A stretch of DNA of 64,000 bases. Source: an uncultured Bacteroidia bacterium. Its GTDB lineage: Bacteria; Bacteroidota; Bacteroidia; Bacteroidales; F082. Each line of letters opens with the position of its first letter. Position 1 is the stretch's first letter. This document shows, piece by piece, positions 35,282 through 44,850 of this stretch. The stretch is taken from contig CADADR010000008.1 in the NCBI GenBank assembly GCA_902786745.1, positions 62,001 through 126,000 of the forward strand. Reading direction: 5' to 3'. Position numbers and translations under genes: made by a program. The notes below the pieces were generated by a model. It did not search any database, was not told the origin of the DNA, and saw nothing but the letters and a program-made list of their open reading frames with translations.

Positions 35282-36013
35282 ATGGCAAAACAGAACACTA
35301 AACAAGGAGACGAAAGACTGGAAAACGTCGAAGAAGCTTTAAGTAAAACCGAACTTTGGATTGAAAACAACCAGAAGACCTTATGGATCATCCTCATCGC
35401 ATTGCTGGTTGCCGCATTTGCCATCTATGGCATTTCGAAGTACAAGAAGAGCCGCAATGAAGCTGCCAAGAACCTGAGTTTCCCGCAGGAGATCAGCTTC
35501 GAGCAGAAGGCCACCCAGGCTGTCGACTTCGCCTCATATTACATGGAGAATGAAAACTACGCCACCGCCTTGAACGGCGACGGCGAGAAGCCCGGCTTCC
35601 TGGAAATCGTTAAGGACTACGGCTCGACGAAGGCTGGCAAGCTGGCCGCCTACTATGCCGGTGTGTGCTACCTGAAGCAAGGCAACTACAACGAGGCCAT
35701 CGAGTATTTCAAGAAATACACCAACGACGACAAGGTGCTGGCTCCCATGTCACTGGGTCTCATCGGCGACTGCTACCTGCAACTCGGCGACCAACAGAAT
35801 GCCGTCTCTTACTACGAGAAGGCCACCAAGAAGAGCCCCAACGAGTTCACCACGCCGATGTATCTTCAGAAGCTTGGCATGACCTATGAAATCATGGGCA
35901 ACAACGCCAAAGCCCTGGATGCTTACAAGACCTTGAAGAAGGACTTCCCGCTGAGCAATGAAGCTTTCGAGATCAACAAGAACATTGCTTACCTTGAAGA
36001 GAAAATGAAATAA
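35282..36013 (+). CDS. Single-pass TPR protein (YfgM-like)
   Basis: 243 residues. A cytosolic N-terminus of about 30 residues, one membrane segment (about 33-53, LWIILIALLVAAFAIYG), then TPR repeats exposed to the periplasm (YYAGVCYLKQGNYNEAIEYF, LGLIGDCYLQLGDQQNAVSYY, LQKLGMTYEIMGNNAKALDAY). The layout resembles YfgM/ancillary SecYEG-associated TPR proteins, but the family is broad. A TACCTTTG box at 35254-35261 and a strong terminator at 36039-36068 frame it as one unit. Confidence 0.85.
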   Translation: MAKQNTKQGDERLENVEEALSKTELWIENNQKTLWIILIALLVAAFAIYGISKYKKSRNEAAKNLSFPQEISFEQKATQAVDFASYYMENENYATALNGDGEKPGFLEIVKDYGSTKAGKLAAYYAGVCYLKQGNYNEAIEYFKKYTNDDKVLAPMSLGLIGDCYLQLGDQQNAVSYYEKATKKSPNEFTTPMYLQKLGMTYEIMGNNAKALDAYKTLKKDFPLSNEAFEINKNIAYLEEKMK

Positions 36014-36038
36014 GAGTACAAAATAACCTTTCATCACA

Positions 36039-36068
36039 TCCTGGCCCTGTCGGGCCAGGATTTTTTTT
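36039..36068 (+). terminator. Strong intrinsic terminator
   Basis: TCCTGGCCC (36039-36047), loop TGTC, GGGCCAGGA (36052-36060), eight Ts. It ends eight bases before the fmt start. Confidence 0.92.
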
Positions 36069-36076
36069 GACAAGCC

Positions 36077-37045
36077 ATGGACAAGAAGATAAGAATCGCC
36101 TATTTCGGCACCCCGGAATTCGCCGCCTCGCAGCTGGAAGCCATCCTCGCCGCCGGTTATGAAGTGGCCGTCGTCGTCACCATGCCCGACAAACCCGCCG
36201 GCCGCGGTCGCAAGATCCAATACTCCGACGTCAAGAAGACGGCCATGGAACACGGCCTGCCGCTGCTCCAGCCCGAGAAGCTGAGAGACCCCGAGTTTCT
36301 TGCCGCCCTGGCCTCCTATCAAGCCAACCTCTTCATTGTGGTGGCCTTCAGGATGCTGCCTGCCGTGGTTTGGCAGATGCCCGAGCTGGGCACCTTCAAC
36401 CTCCATGCCTCACTCCTGCCCCAATACCGTGGCGCCGCCCCCATCAACTTCGCCATCATCAACGGCGAGACCGAGACAGGCCTCACCACTTTCTTCCTCA
36501 ACGAGGAAATCGACAAGGGCGCCGTCATCATGCGCGAGAAAGTGGCTATCCGCCCCGACGAGACCGCGGGCGAGCTCCACGATGAGCTGATGCTCCTCGG
36601 CAACAAAGTCGTCGTGGAGACCATCAAAAAAATTGAAGCCGGAGAAGTCGACGCCCAAACCCAGGACACGCTCTCAGAAGGACAGGAGCTGAAACCCGCC
36701 CCGAAGATCTCGAAGGAGTTCTGCAACATCGACTGGCACCAAGACTGCCAAACGGTCTACAACCACATCCGCGGCCTTTCGCCCTATCCCGCCGCCCACA
36801 CACAACTTGTCTCAGACAATGGCGAACTTATCGAAATGAAAGTCTATACGGCTGAAGTAGAGCCTGGCAAAACCGAACTACCCGTGGGCAGCGTGGTCAC
36901 CGACAACAAGAAATATCTTAAAATCGCCCTCTCCGACGGCTTCATCAGCCTAAAATACGTGCAACAGGCAGGCAAAAAAGCCATGGCCATCGACGATTTT
37001 TTGAGGGGTACACGACTCGAAGGCGGTTGGAAAACCTCTTTGTAA
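36077..37045 (+). CDS. fmt: Methionyl-tRNA formyltransferase
   Basis: 322 residues, normal length. Transfers a formyl group from 10-formyl-THF to Met-tRNA(fMet) for initiation. Motifs: AYFGTPEFAASQLEAIL at the N-terminus, PDKPAGRG (about 37-44), the formyl-THF site FNLHASLLPQYRGAAP (about 108-123) with the Asn-His pair, TGLTTFFLNEEIDKG with the catalytic-region Asp, and the C-terminal tRNA-binding OB-fold-like domain (about 205-322). No def gene is adjacent. A strong terminator ends just eight bases upstream, so a promoter inside or before that hairpin must serve it; I see no clear one. Confidence 0.96.
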   Translation: MDKKIRIAYFGTPEFAASQLEAILAAGYEVAVVVTMPDKPAGRGRKIQYSDVKKTAMEHGLPLLQPEKLRDPEFLAALASYQANLFIVVAFRMLPAVVWQMPELGTFNLHASLLPQYRGAAPINFAIINGETETGLTTFFLNEEIDKGAVIMREKVAIRPDETAGELHDELMLLGNKVVVETIKKIEAGEVDAQTQDTLSEGQELKPAPKISKEFCNIDWHQDCQTVYNHIRGLSPYPAAHTQLVSDNGELIEMKVYTAEVEPGKTELPVGSVVTDNKKYLKIALSDGFISLKYVQQAGKKAMAIDDFLRGTRLEGGWKTSL

Positions 37046-37119
37046 TGAGAGAAATAATCCCTTTTTCAAAAAAATCACACTTTTTTTGATAAAAAACGCA
37101 CATTTTTTTCCAAAAATGC

Positions 37120-37148
37120 TTGCATTATTCAAAAATGCATTATTTTTG
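37120..37148 (+). promoter_or_regulatory. Promoter of the HU gene
   Basis: TTG (37120-37122), 18 bases, TATTTTTG (37141-37148); 35 bases before the ATG. Confidence 0.7.
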
Positions 37149-37183
37149 TCGTGTAAAAGTTTAACCACTAATTAAAACTTACT

Positions 37184-37450
37184 ATGAATAAAGTCGAATT
37201 AATTGATGCCGTTGCTGCAAAAGCCGGCATGACCAAGGTCGATGCAAGAAAGGCTATCGATGCCATCTTGGATGTCACCAAAGCTGAACTGAAAAAAGAC
37301 GGCAAAATCGCTCTCGTTGGTTTCGGTACCATGAGCGTGAACAAGCGTCCCGCCAGAACTGGCCGTAACCCCAAGACGGGTAAAGCTATCAAGATCGCCG
37401 CTAAGAAGGTTGTGAAATTCAAACCCGCTGCTAACATCTTGAAGAAATAA
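37184..37450 (+). CDS. hup: HU-family DNA-binding protein
   Basis: 88 residues, the standard HU length. Nucleoid protein that binds and bends DNA as a dimer. It starts MNKVELIDAVAAKAGMTK, has the GFGTM turn (about 46-50), the beta-arm NKRPARTGRNPKTGK (about 53-67) with the intercalating Pro region RTGRNP, and the helical end FKPAANILKK. It has a clear promoter (37120-37148) and a hairpin terminator right behind the stop, consistent with high expression. Confidence 0.97.
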   Translation: MNKVELIDAVAAKAGMTKVDARKAIDAILDVTKAELKKDGKIALVGFGTMSVNKRPARTGRNPKTGKAIKIAAKKVVKFKPAANILKK

Positions 37451-37470
37451 GATTGTTACAATCAAAAGAA

Positions 37471-37497
37471 AAGCCGTCAGTCATGACGGCTTTTTTT
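37471..37497. terminator. Terminator between HU and recQ, overlapping the recQ 3' end
   Basis: AAGCCGTCA (37471-37479), loop GTCA, TGACGGCTT (37484-37492) and a T run to 37497. The right half of the stem and the T run are the last codons of the convergent recQ gene. Confidence 0.85.
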
Positions 37498-39402
37498 ATG
37501 CCCTTTCCAGCCCACTCGGTTGCCTTCATCCAGTTGCAACACGCCGTTGTCAGCCAGATATCGGATGGCGTCAAGCACCTTGTCCTCTTCAAACTCATTG
37601 CATTGTTGCAATACTGCCTGGATAGGCAGCGTATCCTCGCTAAGCACATTCCTTAGCTTCTCATCGATCTCTTTATAGGCAGCCACCCCACTCTTACGTT
37701 TCTGACACACGTCACAACGCCCACAGGTTTTGTCCGTCTCTTCGTTGAAATAGCGCAAGAGCTGCACGCTGCGGCACTCCTCGACGTTGTTGACGAAATC
37801 GATAACGGCCTTCACCCGCGACTCCGCATCTTTCTTTCGATCATAATAGTTCTCCTTGGAGAGGTTGAAATGCCGAGTGTCGACAAACTCCGAGAGGAAG
37901 AGTATCTGAGGCTTGTCGTTACGAGGAGCGTACGACAGGAAATTGTATTCCTCCAATTTCTTCAATTGTTCCACGACTTTGTCTGCCGTCAACCCCGTCT
38001 TCTTCGCCAAGGTCTCCTCGTTGATCCTCACAAAATCCGTCATCACACCAGGCAAACTCCTGAGCATGCACTTGATCAGTTCACTGTATTTCGGATTGTT
38101 GACTTGGAAACCATAGATGTCATCACGCGACGCCTTCACCATCACCTTGGACGGCTCGTCGAAGCTGTCAGAAAGCACCAAAAAACCTTCTTTTTCAAGG
38201 ATCTTCAAGGTATGGAACACCTCCACGATATTGAAACCATAACGGTTGGTGAAGTCAGCGATGACGAAGGGATACGACACATTCTCCCCTGCCCCAACGG
38301 GAATGTTGAAATAGTTGCCCAAGGCGTTATAGATCAATTTGATGCGGTCAAGCTCGGGGAACGACTGCGTCAGGTTTTCCTGTAACTTCTTGATGTCGGC
38401 AGGCGAGACCAGCAAGAAAGCCTCCGAAGGCTTGAGGTCACGGCCTGCACGACCGGCCTCTTGGAAGTAAGCCTCAATGCTATCGGGCAAGTCCATGTGG
38501 ATGACAAGACGCACGTCAGGCTTGTCGATGCCCATGCCGAAGGCATTGGTGGCCGCGATGACCCTCACCTTGCCTTTCATCCAGAGGTCTTGGCGTTGGT
38601 CACGGGTCTTGGCATCCAATCCGGCATGATAGAAGGTGGCGCTGATGCCCACCGAGTTGAGCCAGTCGGCGATGACCTGCGTGCGTTTGCGGTTGCGCAC
38701 ATACACGATGGCGCTGCCTTCGGTCATGGCCTCCAGCTTACGGCGCAGCACGCCATATTTGTCAGCCTCACGATACACATTGTAGGTCACATTCTTGCGC
38801 TCGAAGCTGCTTTGGAAGACATTCTTCTCCTTGAAGCCGAGACGCACTTGTATGTCGTCGACCACCTTGGCAGTAGCCGTGGCGGTCAATGCCAAGACGG
38901 GGGTCTTGGGCATATAGGGTCGGATGACGGCAATCTTCAGATAAGGCGGACGGAAGTCGTAACCCCACTGCGAGATACAGTGCGACTCGTCGACGGCTAA
39001 CAAGCAGACTTTCATTCGGCGCAAGGCCTCGATAAACTGGTTGGTCTGCAGACGTTCAGGCGAGACATAGAGTAACTTCAAACGGCCGTATGCCGCTTGG
39101 TTATAAGCCAGTTCCAGCTCATCGGGGTGCATGCCGGAATAGATGGCCGCCGCGGGGATGCCTTTCTCCACAAGATGCGCCACTTGGTCCTTCATCAGCG
39201 CGATGAGGGGCGTGATGACGAGGCAGAGACCGTCCATAGCCATGGCAGGCACCTGAAAGCAGATACTCTTGCCGCCACCCGTAGGCAACAATGCGAGTGT
39301 ATCCTTTCCGGCCATTACCGAGTCGACGATATCCTCCTGCAAAGGGCGGAAACTGGGATAGCCCCAATATTGCTTCAATATGGCTCGGGTCTGGACACTC
39401 AT
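37477..39402 (-). CDS. recQ: ATP-dependent DNA helicase RecQ
   Basis: 641 residues. SF2 helicase, 3' to 5', in recombination and fork repair. Motif 0 QYWGYPSFRPLQ (11-22), Walker A LLPTGGGKS (38-46), DEAH-box variant VDESHCISQWGYDFRP (about 137-152), motif VI QEAGRAGRD (about 318-326), then the RecQ zinc site C..LLRYF...CGRCDVC (about 555-580) and a winged-helix region. No clear HRDC domain is seen at the C-terminus. Its ATG follows the uvrB stop after four bases, so uvrB-recQ form an operon. Confidence 0.96.
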   Translation of the reverse strand: MSVQTRAILKQYWGYPSFRPLQEDIVDSVMAGKDTLALLPTGGGKSICFQVPAMAMDGLCLVITPLIALMKDQVAHLVEKGIPAAAIYSGMHPDELELAYNQAAYGRLKLLYVSPERLQTNQFIEALRRMKVCLLAVDESHCISQWGYDFRPPYLKIAVIRPYMPKTPVLALTATATAKVVDDIQVRLGFKEKNVFQSSFERKNVTYNVYREADKYGVLRRKLEAMTEGSAIVYVRNRKRTQVIADWLNSVGISATFYHAGLDAKTRDQRQDLWMKGKVRVIAATNAFGMGIDKPDVRLVIHMDLPDSIEAYFQEAGRAGRDLKPSEAFLLVSPADIKKLQENLTQSFPELDRIKLIYNALGNYFNIPVGAGENVSYPFVIADFTNRYGFNIVEVFHTLKILEKEGFLVLSDSFDEPSKVMVKASRDDIYGFQVNNPKYSELIKCMLRSLPGVMTDFVRINEETLAKKTGLTADKVVEQLKKLEEYNFLSYAPRNDKPQILFLSEFVDTRHFNLSKENYYDRKKDAESRVKAVIDFVNNVEECRSVQLLRYFNEETDKTCGRCDVCQKRKSGVAAYKEIDEKLRNVLSEDTLPIQAVLQQCNEFEEDKVLDAIRYLADNGVLQLDEGNRVGWKGHKKSRHD

Positions 39403-39406
39403 AGCA

Positions 39407-41419
39407 TCAATTCAATCGCTCAAGTTGCTCCTGCAACGCCAGCATCTCATCCCTAAACTTAGCCGCCGACATAAAGTCCATCTCCTTGACGGCTTTCTCC
39501 ATGTTCTTCTTAGCCTGTTGTATGGCTTTCTGAAGCTGCTCCTTCGACATATAAACGGCTTGGTCTTCGGCAGCCATCGTGGCATCACCCAACTGCGAAT
39601 AAGACACCGGTGCAGGCTGCCCTTTCAAGGTGCCCAACGAATTGTCGATAGCCTTGACGATGGTCTTCGGCACGATGCCATGGGCTTCGTTGTAAGCCAT
39701 CTGCTTGGCGCGACGTCGCGCCGTCTCGTCAATGGTTTTACGCATCGAGTCCGTAATCGTATCGGCATACATAATGACCTTGCTCTCCGCATTACGGGCG
39801 GCACGACCTGCAGTCTGCACCAAGGAACGCTCCGAACGGAGGAAACCCTCCTTGTCGGCATCGAGGATGGCAACGAGGCTCACCTCGGGCAGATCCAAGC
39901 CTTCACGCAACAGGTTCACACCGACCAACACGTCGAAGTCGCCCATGCGCAAGCCTTGCAGGATCTCCACACGCTCCATGGTGTCCACATCGGAGTGGAT
40001 ATAGCGCGTCTTGATCTTCAAATTATTTAAATAGGTGTTCAGCTCCTCCGCCATGCGTTTCGTCAGGGTGGTGACAAGCACACGTTGGTTCTTCTCCACC
40101 ACCTTATGGATCTCGTCGATGAGGTCATCGACTTGGTTCAAGCTAGGTCTCACCTCGATCACTGGGTCGAGCAGGCCCGTTGGACGGATCAGCTGTTCCA
40201 CAAAGACGCCTTCGCTCTGTTGTAATTCAAACTCGGCAGGCGTGGCGCTGACATAGATGGTCTGCCCCGTGAGCGCCTCAAACTCATCGAACTGCAAGGG
40301 CCGGTTGTCCAAAGCCGACGGCAGGCGGAAGCCATACTCCACCAAGGTCTGCTTGCGCGAGCGGTCGCCGCCGTGCATGCCGCGGATCTGCGGAATGGTG
40401 ACATGGCTCTCGTCGATGATGGTGATGAAGTCGTCGGGAAAATAGTCGAGCAGACAGAAGGGTCGCGTGCCCGGGCTGCGTCCGTCAAAATAGCGCGAGT
40501 AGTTCTCGATGCCAGAGCAATAACCCAGTTCCTTCATCATCTCAAGGTCGTAGTTCACGCGGTCTTCCAAACGCTTTGCTTCAAGGTTCTTCCCTATCTC
40601 GCGGAAATACTCGGCCTGCTTGAACATGTCGTCCTGTATCTCCATCACAGCGGAGTTGAGCTTGTCCTGTGAGGTCACGAAGATGTTGGCGGGGAAGATG
40701 GTCAGCTCGGAGAGGTCCTCCATCTTGCGCCCTGTCACGGGGTTGAGCATCTCCAGACTGTCGATCTCGTCGTCCCAGAACACGATGCGGTAGGCATAGT
40801 CGGCGTAGGCGGGAAACACATCCATCGTCTCCCCTTTCACGCGGAACTTGCCTTGGGTGAATTCAATCTCGTTACGCACATACAATGCGCCCACCAAGGC
40901 CTTGGCCACATCATCGCGACCGATCTTCATGCCACGCTCCAGATAGATGATGTTCTTCCCGAAGTCGTCGGGGTTGCCGATACCGTAAAGGCATGACACG
41001 GAGGACACCACGATGATGTCGCGCCGCCCTGAGAGCAAGGCCGACGTCGTCGCCAAGCGCATCTTGTCGATGTCCATATTGATGGCGAGGTCCTTTTCTA
41101 TATAGGTGTTGGTGGCGGGAATGAAAGCCTCAGGCTGGTAGTAGTCGTAATAGGAGACGAAATAATTCACCGCATTCTCGGGGAAGAACTGCTTGAACTC
41201 ACCATAGAGTTGTGCCGCGAGGGTCTTGTTATGGCTCAGCACCAAGGCGGGCCGGTTTACCTGCGCCAGCACATTGGCGATGGTGAAGGTCTTGCCCGAG
41301 CCTGTCACGCCGAGTAGCGTCTGAGCATGGTCGCCACGGTTCAAGCCGTCGACCAACTGCTTGATGGCCTCAGGCTGGTCGCCGGTGGGCTGAAATTCTG
41401 AAACGAGTTTGAAATTCAT
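39407..41419 (-). CDS. uvrB: UvrABC system protein B
   Basis: 670 residues, the usual length. Damage-verification helicase of nucleotide excision repair. Walker A GVTGSGKTFT (37-46), the beta-hairpin FVSYYDYYQPEAFIP (about 90-104), DESH in TIIDESHVTIPQ (about 335-346), motif VI QTAGRAARN (about 535-543) and the C-terminal UVR domain (about 630-665) that binds UvrC. First gene of the uvrB-recQ operon. Its -7 box (41435-41428) is ten bases from the ATG, and the -33 element lies inside the rplT terminator hairpin. Confidence 0.98.
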   Translation of the reverse strand: MNFKLVSEFQPTGDQPEAIKQLVDGLNRGDHAQTLLGVTGSGKTFTIANVLAQVNRPALVLSHNKTLAAQLYGEFKQFFPENAVNYFVSYYDYYQPEAFIPATNTYIEKDLAINMDIDKMRLATTSALLSGRRDIIVVSSVSCLYGIGNPDDFGKNIIYLERGMKIGRDDVAKALVGALYVRNEIEFTQGKFRVKGETMDVFPAYADYAYRIVFWDDEIDSLEMLNPVTGRKMEDLSELTIFPANIFVTSQDKLNSAVMEIQDDMFKQAEYFREIGKNLEAKRLEDRVNYDLEMMKELGYCSGIENYSRYFDGRSPGTRPFCLLDYFPDDFITIIDESHVTIPQIRGMHGGDRSRKQTLVEYGFRLPSALDNRPLQFDEFEALTGQTIYVSATPAEFELQQSEGVFVEQLIRPTGLLDPVIEVRPSLNQVDDLIDEIHKVVEKNQRVLVTTLTKRMAEELNTYLNNLKIKTRYIHSDVDTMERVEILQGLRMGDFDVLVGVNLLREGLDLPEVSLVAILDADKEGFLRSERSLVQTAGRAARNAESKVIMYADTITDSMRKTIDETARRRAKQMAYNEAHGIVPKTIVKAIDNSLGTLKGQPAPVSYSQLGDATMAAEDQAVYMSKEQLQKAIQQAKKNMEKAVKEMDFMSAAKFRDEMLALQEQLERLN

Positions 41420-41427
41420 AGTGATGG

Positions 41428-41457
41428 CAAAGATACAAAAAAAAGTCCCAACCGCAA
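41428..41457 (-). promoter_or_regulatory. uvrB promoter
   Basis: Minus-strand TTG (41457-41455), 19 bases, TATCTTTG (41435-41428). The -33 element falls in the loop of the rplT terminator. Confidence 0.55.
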
Positions 41458-41468
41458 GGGCTGGGACT
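41437..41468 (-). terminator. Terminator of the thrS-infC-rpmI-rplT operon
   Basis: Minus-strand AGTCCCAGCC (41468-41459), loop CTTGC, GGTTGGGACT (41453-41444), then a run of Ts to 41437. Confidence 0.88.
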
Positions 41469-41495
41469 CCGTTGTTATCGTAACAATAACGCGAT

Positions 41496-41840
41496 TTACT
41501 TCACCTGGTCGACGATAGCCTTGAAAGCCTCGGGATTGTTGAGGGCGAGGTCGGCAAGGACCTTGCGGTTGATCTCGATACCGGCTTGCGTCAGCTTGTT
41601 GATGAATTGGCTGTAGTTCATATCGTACTCGCGCACGGCGGCGTTGATACGGACGATCCACAGGCTGCGGAAATCGCGCTTCTTGTTTCTTCTGTCGCGA
41701 TAAGCGTAGGTCTGACCCTTCTCGTAAGAGTTCTTCGCCACAGTCCACACGTTCTTTCTCGTGCTGAACTGACCTTTGGTCTTCTTCAGGATTTTCTTTC
41801 TTCTGGCTCTTGAAGCCACTGCATTGACTGATCTTGTCAT
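41496..41840 (-). CDS. rplT: 50S ribosomal protein L20
   Basis: 114 residues. Basic N-terminal extension ([19 protein letters not shown]) that threads into 23S rRNA, then the globular domain ([40 protein letters not shown]). Last gene of the thrS-infC-rpmI-rplT operon and followed by a strong terminator. In other bacteria L20 represses this operon by binding the leader; a comparable structure was not identified here. Confidence 0.98.
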   Translation of the reverse strand: MTRSVNAVASRARRKKILKKTKGQFSTRKNVWTVAKNSYEKGQTYAYRDRRNKKRDFRSLWIVRINAAVREYDMNYSQFINKLTQAGIEINRKVLADLALNNPEAFKAIVDQVK

Positions 41841-41916
41841 TTTTTAATCATTTTTCGTCCAGCGCCTCGCTCCTTTCGAGAACTTTTCTGCTGAGACAAA
41901 TTACACATTTTGTTAA

Positions 41917-42111
41917 TTACATGAGAAGCAATTGTTTCACGACTTTCTCGTCTGCTCTCTCAACGATTGCAGTGTGGTCGAGGTTGCGTTTTCTCTTCTG
42001 GCTCTTCTTGGTCAGAATGTGGCCATGATAAGCATGCTTTCTCTTCAGCTTGCCGCTACCCGTTACTTGGAAACGCTTCTTGGCAGCGGACTTAGTCTTC
42101 ATTTTTGGCAT
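41917..42111 (-). CDS. rpmI: 50S ribosomal protein L35
   Basis: 64 residues, very basic: [20 protein letters not shown] followed by [13 protein letters not shown] matches L35 throughout. It lies between infC (31 bases) and rplT (76 bases), the conserved order. Confidence 0.98.
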   Translation of the reverse strand: MPKMKTKSAAKKRFQVTGSGKLKRKHAYHGHILTKKSQKRKRNLDHTAIVERADEKVVKQLLLM

Positions 42112-42142
42112 TTTACGATTAATTTAAAGTATTAAAAATGAG

Positions 42143-42712
42143 TTATTTCTTCACTGATTTAGGAGCTATCATCATCTGCATGCGCTTGCCTTCCAACTTC
42201 GGCATCATCTCTACCTTACCAAACTCTTCCAGCTCTTGCGCAAACTTCAGCAGCATGATCTCACCTTGTTCCTTGTAGACGATGGAGCGGCCTTTGAAAA
42301 AGACCTCGACCTTGACCTTGGAACCTTCCTGGAGGAAACGCTTGGCGTGGTTCAGCTTGAACTCGAAGTCGTGGTCATCGGTTTGGGGGCCCAGTCGGAC
42401 TTCCTTGATGACGACCTTGGTGGCTTTGGCTTTCTGTTCCTTGAGGCGCTTCTTCTGGTCAAAGACGAATTTCTTGTAGTCCATTGCCTTGCAGACCGGC
42501 GGGTTGGCATCGGGCTGGATCTCAACGAGGTCGACACCCAATTCTTCAACGATTCTCAAGGCCTCGCGCAAGGGATAGATGTTGGCTTCAATGCCCTCAC
42601 CCACCAGACGCACCATCGGGGCTTTGATTTCTTCATTGATGCGATGGTTGAATCCGTCCTTGTCCTTGTTAGGTCTCTGACCAGGTCTTCCTTTTTGTGG
42701 GATCTGTGCTAT
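42143..42712 (-). CDS. infC: Translation initiation factor IF-3, probable ATA start codon
   Basis: 189 residues. Binds the 30S subunit and checks the start codon. The first in-frame ATG (42616) would cut off the conserved HRINEEIKAPMVRLV block. Upstream the frame is open only to a TAG at 42727-42725, with no ATG or GTG between. An ATA codon at 42712-42710 lies nine bases after AGGAG (42726-42722), giving MAQIPQKGRPGQRPNK. A rare start codon is the known device by which IF-3 represses its own translation in other bacteria. Both IF-3 domains follow, with the linker (about 95-115) and RSIVYKEQGE. Placed between thrS (41 bases) and rpmI. Confidence 0.93.
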   Translation of the reverse strand: MAQIPQKGRPGQRPNKDKDGFNHRINEEIKAPMVRLVGEGIEANIYPLREALRIVEELGVDLVEIQPDANPPVCKAMDYKKFVFDQKKRLKEQKAKATKVVIKEVRLGPQTDDHDFEFKLNHAKRFLQEGSKVKVEVFFKGRSIVYKEQGEIMLLKFAQELEEFGKVEMMPKLEGKRMQMMIAPKSVKK

Positions 42713-42721
42713 AGTTTTAGT

Positions 42722-42726
42722 CTCCT
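42722..42726 (-). promoter_or_regulatory. Ribosome binding site that fixes the infC start
   Basis: AGGAG on the minus strand, nine bases before the ATA codon. Strong Shine-Dalgarno sequences are uncommon in this window, which supports the non-ATG start. Confidence 0.75.
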
Positions 42727-42753
42727 ATATTAAGTTTATATTCAGTTAATTAG

Positions 42754-44694
42754 TTATCTCTTGTTCTGTTCTTCTTCGACTTGCTTTCTGATCATCTCGG
42801 CGAATTCTGCAGTCGGCATCGTGCCGAGGTCGACTTGACCGTGCTTACGCACCGACACCGCATTCTCCGCTTCTTCCTTCTCGCCCACGATGAGCATGTA
42901 AGGATATTTCTTCATTTCGGCGTCGCGAATCTTACGGCCGATCTTCTCGTTACGCTCGTCAATGAGGGCGCGAATATCGGATTTTTTCAGATACGATTGC
43001 AAATTTTTCGCAAAATCGAGATATTTTTCGCTCACAGGCAGGATCACCACCTGGTCGGGAGCCAGCCACAGCGGGAACTCACCGGCGCAGTGCTCGAGCA
43101 ACACGGCCACGAAACGTTCCATGGAGCCGAAGGGAGCGCGGTGCACCATCACGGGACGGTGTTTCTCATTGTCGGCGCCGATGTAGGTCAGGTCGAAACG
43201 CTCAGGCAGGTTGTAGTCCACCTGGATGGTACCCAGCTGCCACTTACGGCCGAGGGCGTCCTTCACCATGAAGTCGAGCTTAGGACCGTAGAAAGCGGCT
43301 TCGCCGTATTCCACATGGGCGGGCAGACCCTTCTCGGCGCAGGCCTCCTGGATGGCGGCTTCAGCCTTGGCCCAGTTCTCGTCCGTACCCACATACTTCT
43401 CGTGGTCGTTGGGGTCGCGGAGCGATATCTGTGCTTCAAAGTTCTTGAAGTCAAGAGCCTTGAAGATGATTTCGATGATTTCCATCACGCGGATGAACTC
43501 TTCCTTCACCTGGTCGGGACGGCAGAAGATGTGGGCATCGTCTTGGGTGAACGAACGCACACGGGTCAAGCCGTGCAACTCGCCGCTCTGCTCATAGCGG
43601 TACACCGTGCCGAACTCAGCGCAGCGGAACGGCAGGTCCTTATAGGAACGCGGCTTCCACTTGAAGATCATGCAGTGGTGAGGGCAGTTCATCGGCTTCA
43701 GCAGGTACTCCTCGCCTTCTTCGGGCGTGGTGATCGGGCGGAAGCTGTCTTCGCCGTAGTGATCCCAGTGACCAGAAGTCACGTAGAGTTGCTTGCCACC
43801 GATATGGGGCGTGATGACTTGTTCATAACCATACTCCTTCTGAATCTTGGTCAGGTACTCCTGCAGGCGGAGGCGCAGCTCGGTGCCTTTGGGCAGCCAG
43901 ATCGGAAGACCCTTACCCACGGTGTCGCTGAACATAAAGAGCTCGAGCTCACGACCCAGCTTGCGGTGGTCGCGCTTCTTGGCTTCTTCGAGCAGCACGA
44001 GGTACTCTTCGAGTTCCTTCTGCTTCGGGAAGGTGATGCCATAGACGCGGGTCAGCTGCTTGCGTTTCTCGTCGCCACGCCAGTAAGCGCCAGCCAGCGA
44101 GGTCAGCTTCACAGCCTTGATGAAGCCCGTGTTCGGGATATGGGGACCGCGGCAGAGGTCGGTGAAATTACCACATTTATAATAGGTAATGGTGCCGTCT
44201 TCCAGCTCGCTGATCAGTTCTTCCTTATACTCATCGCCTTTCTCGGTGAAGTATTTCATGGCTTCGGCCTTGCTCACGTCGACGCGCTCAAAGGTCTGCT
44301 TCTCACGGGCCAGTTCGAGCATCTTCTTCTCGATGGCTACGAGGTCGGCCTCGGTCAGGGTGAGGTCACCCGTGTCGATGTCATAGTAGAAACCAGCGTC
44401 CACTGCGGGGCCGATGCCAAACTTCACGCCCTTGTAGAGAGCCTCGATGGCTTCAGCCATGAGGTGGGCCGACGAGTGCCAGAAGGTAGCCTTACCTTCG
44501 GGGTCGTCCCAAGTGAAGAGTTGGATGGTGGCGTCTTCGTTGACGGGGCGCATGGCATCCCACATCTTACCGTTCACCTTGGCGGACAGCACGTTACGCG
44601 CCAAACCCTCGCTCAGGCTCTTGGCGATATCCAACGGCGTGACACCGGCTTCATATTGTCTGACACTATTGTCAGGGAAGGTTATGTTAATCAT
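42754..44694 (-). CDS. thrS: Threonyl-tRNA synthetase
   Basis: 646 residues from the ATG at 44694 ([11 protein letters not shown]). TGS domain (1-60), editing domain with the HxxxH site in [11 protein letters not shown] (about 73-83) and a second zinc-type cluster [12 protein letters not shown] (about 180-191), class II catalytic core with motif 2 [13 protein letters not shown] (about 363-375) and motif 3 near [13 protein letters not shown] (about 515-527), and the anticodon-binding domain (about 545-640). First gene of the operon thrS-infC-rpmI-rplT. A minus-strand TACTTTTG box at 44729-44722 gives a leader of about 25 bases. Confidence 0.98.
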   Translation of the reverse strand: MINITFPDNSVRQYEAGVTPLDIAKSLSEGLARNVLSAKVNGKMWDAMRPVNEDATIQLFTWDDPEGKATFWHSSAHLMAEAIEALYKGVKFGIGPAVDAGFYYDIDTGDLTLTEADLVAIEKKMLELAREKQTFERVDVSKAEAMKYFTEKGDEYKEELISELEDGTITYYKCGNFTDLCRGPHIPNTGFIKAVKLTSLAGAYWRGDEKRKQLTRVYGITFPKQKELEEYLVLLEEAKKRDHRKLGRELELFMFSDTVGKGLPIWLPKGTELRLRLQEYLTKIQKEYGYEQVITPHIGGKQLYVTSGHWDHYGEDSFRPITTPEEGEEYLLKPMNCPHHCMIFKWKPRSYKDLPFRCAEFGTVYRYEQSGELHGLTRVRSFTQDDAHIFCRPDQVKEEFIRVMEIIEIIFKALDFKNFEAQISLRDPNDHEKYVGTDENWAKAEAAIQEACAEKGLPAHVEYGEAAFYGPKLDFMVKDALGRKWQLGTIQVDYNLPERFDLTYIGADNEKHRPVMVHRAPFGSMERFVAVLLEHCAGEFPLWLAPDQVVILPVSEKYLDFAKNLQSYLKKSDIRALIDERNEKIGRKIRDAEMKKYPYMLIVGEKEEAENAVSVRKHGQVDLGTMPTAEFAEMIRKQVEEEQNKR

Positions 44695-44850
44695 AAGAAT
44701 AGGTCTTTTTGAAAGCGGCTGCAAAAGTACAAAATTTTCTCATACAAAACACACTTTCAGAGTACTTAGAGGAAATAATTTTTCAAAAGCGGAAAATCCT
44801 TGCTATTTCTTGGATAAAAACCTCGCTTAATCACCATAAAAGAAGACCAA

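Noticed and set aside
42143..42616. infC starting at the ATG at 42616
   Set aside because: It would delete the conserved HRINEEIKAP region and leave the well-placed AGGAG without use.
42781..44712. Long plus-strand open frame opposite thrS
   Set aside because: Complementary-strand artefact of a well-supported thrS gene.
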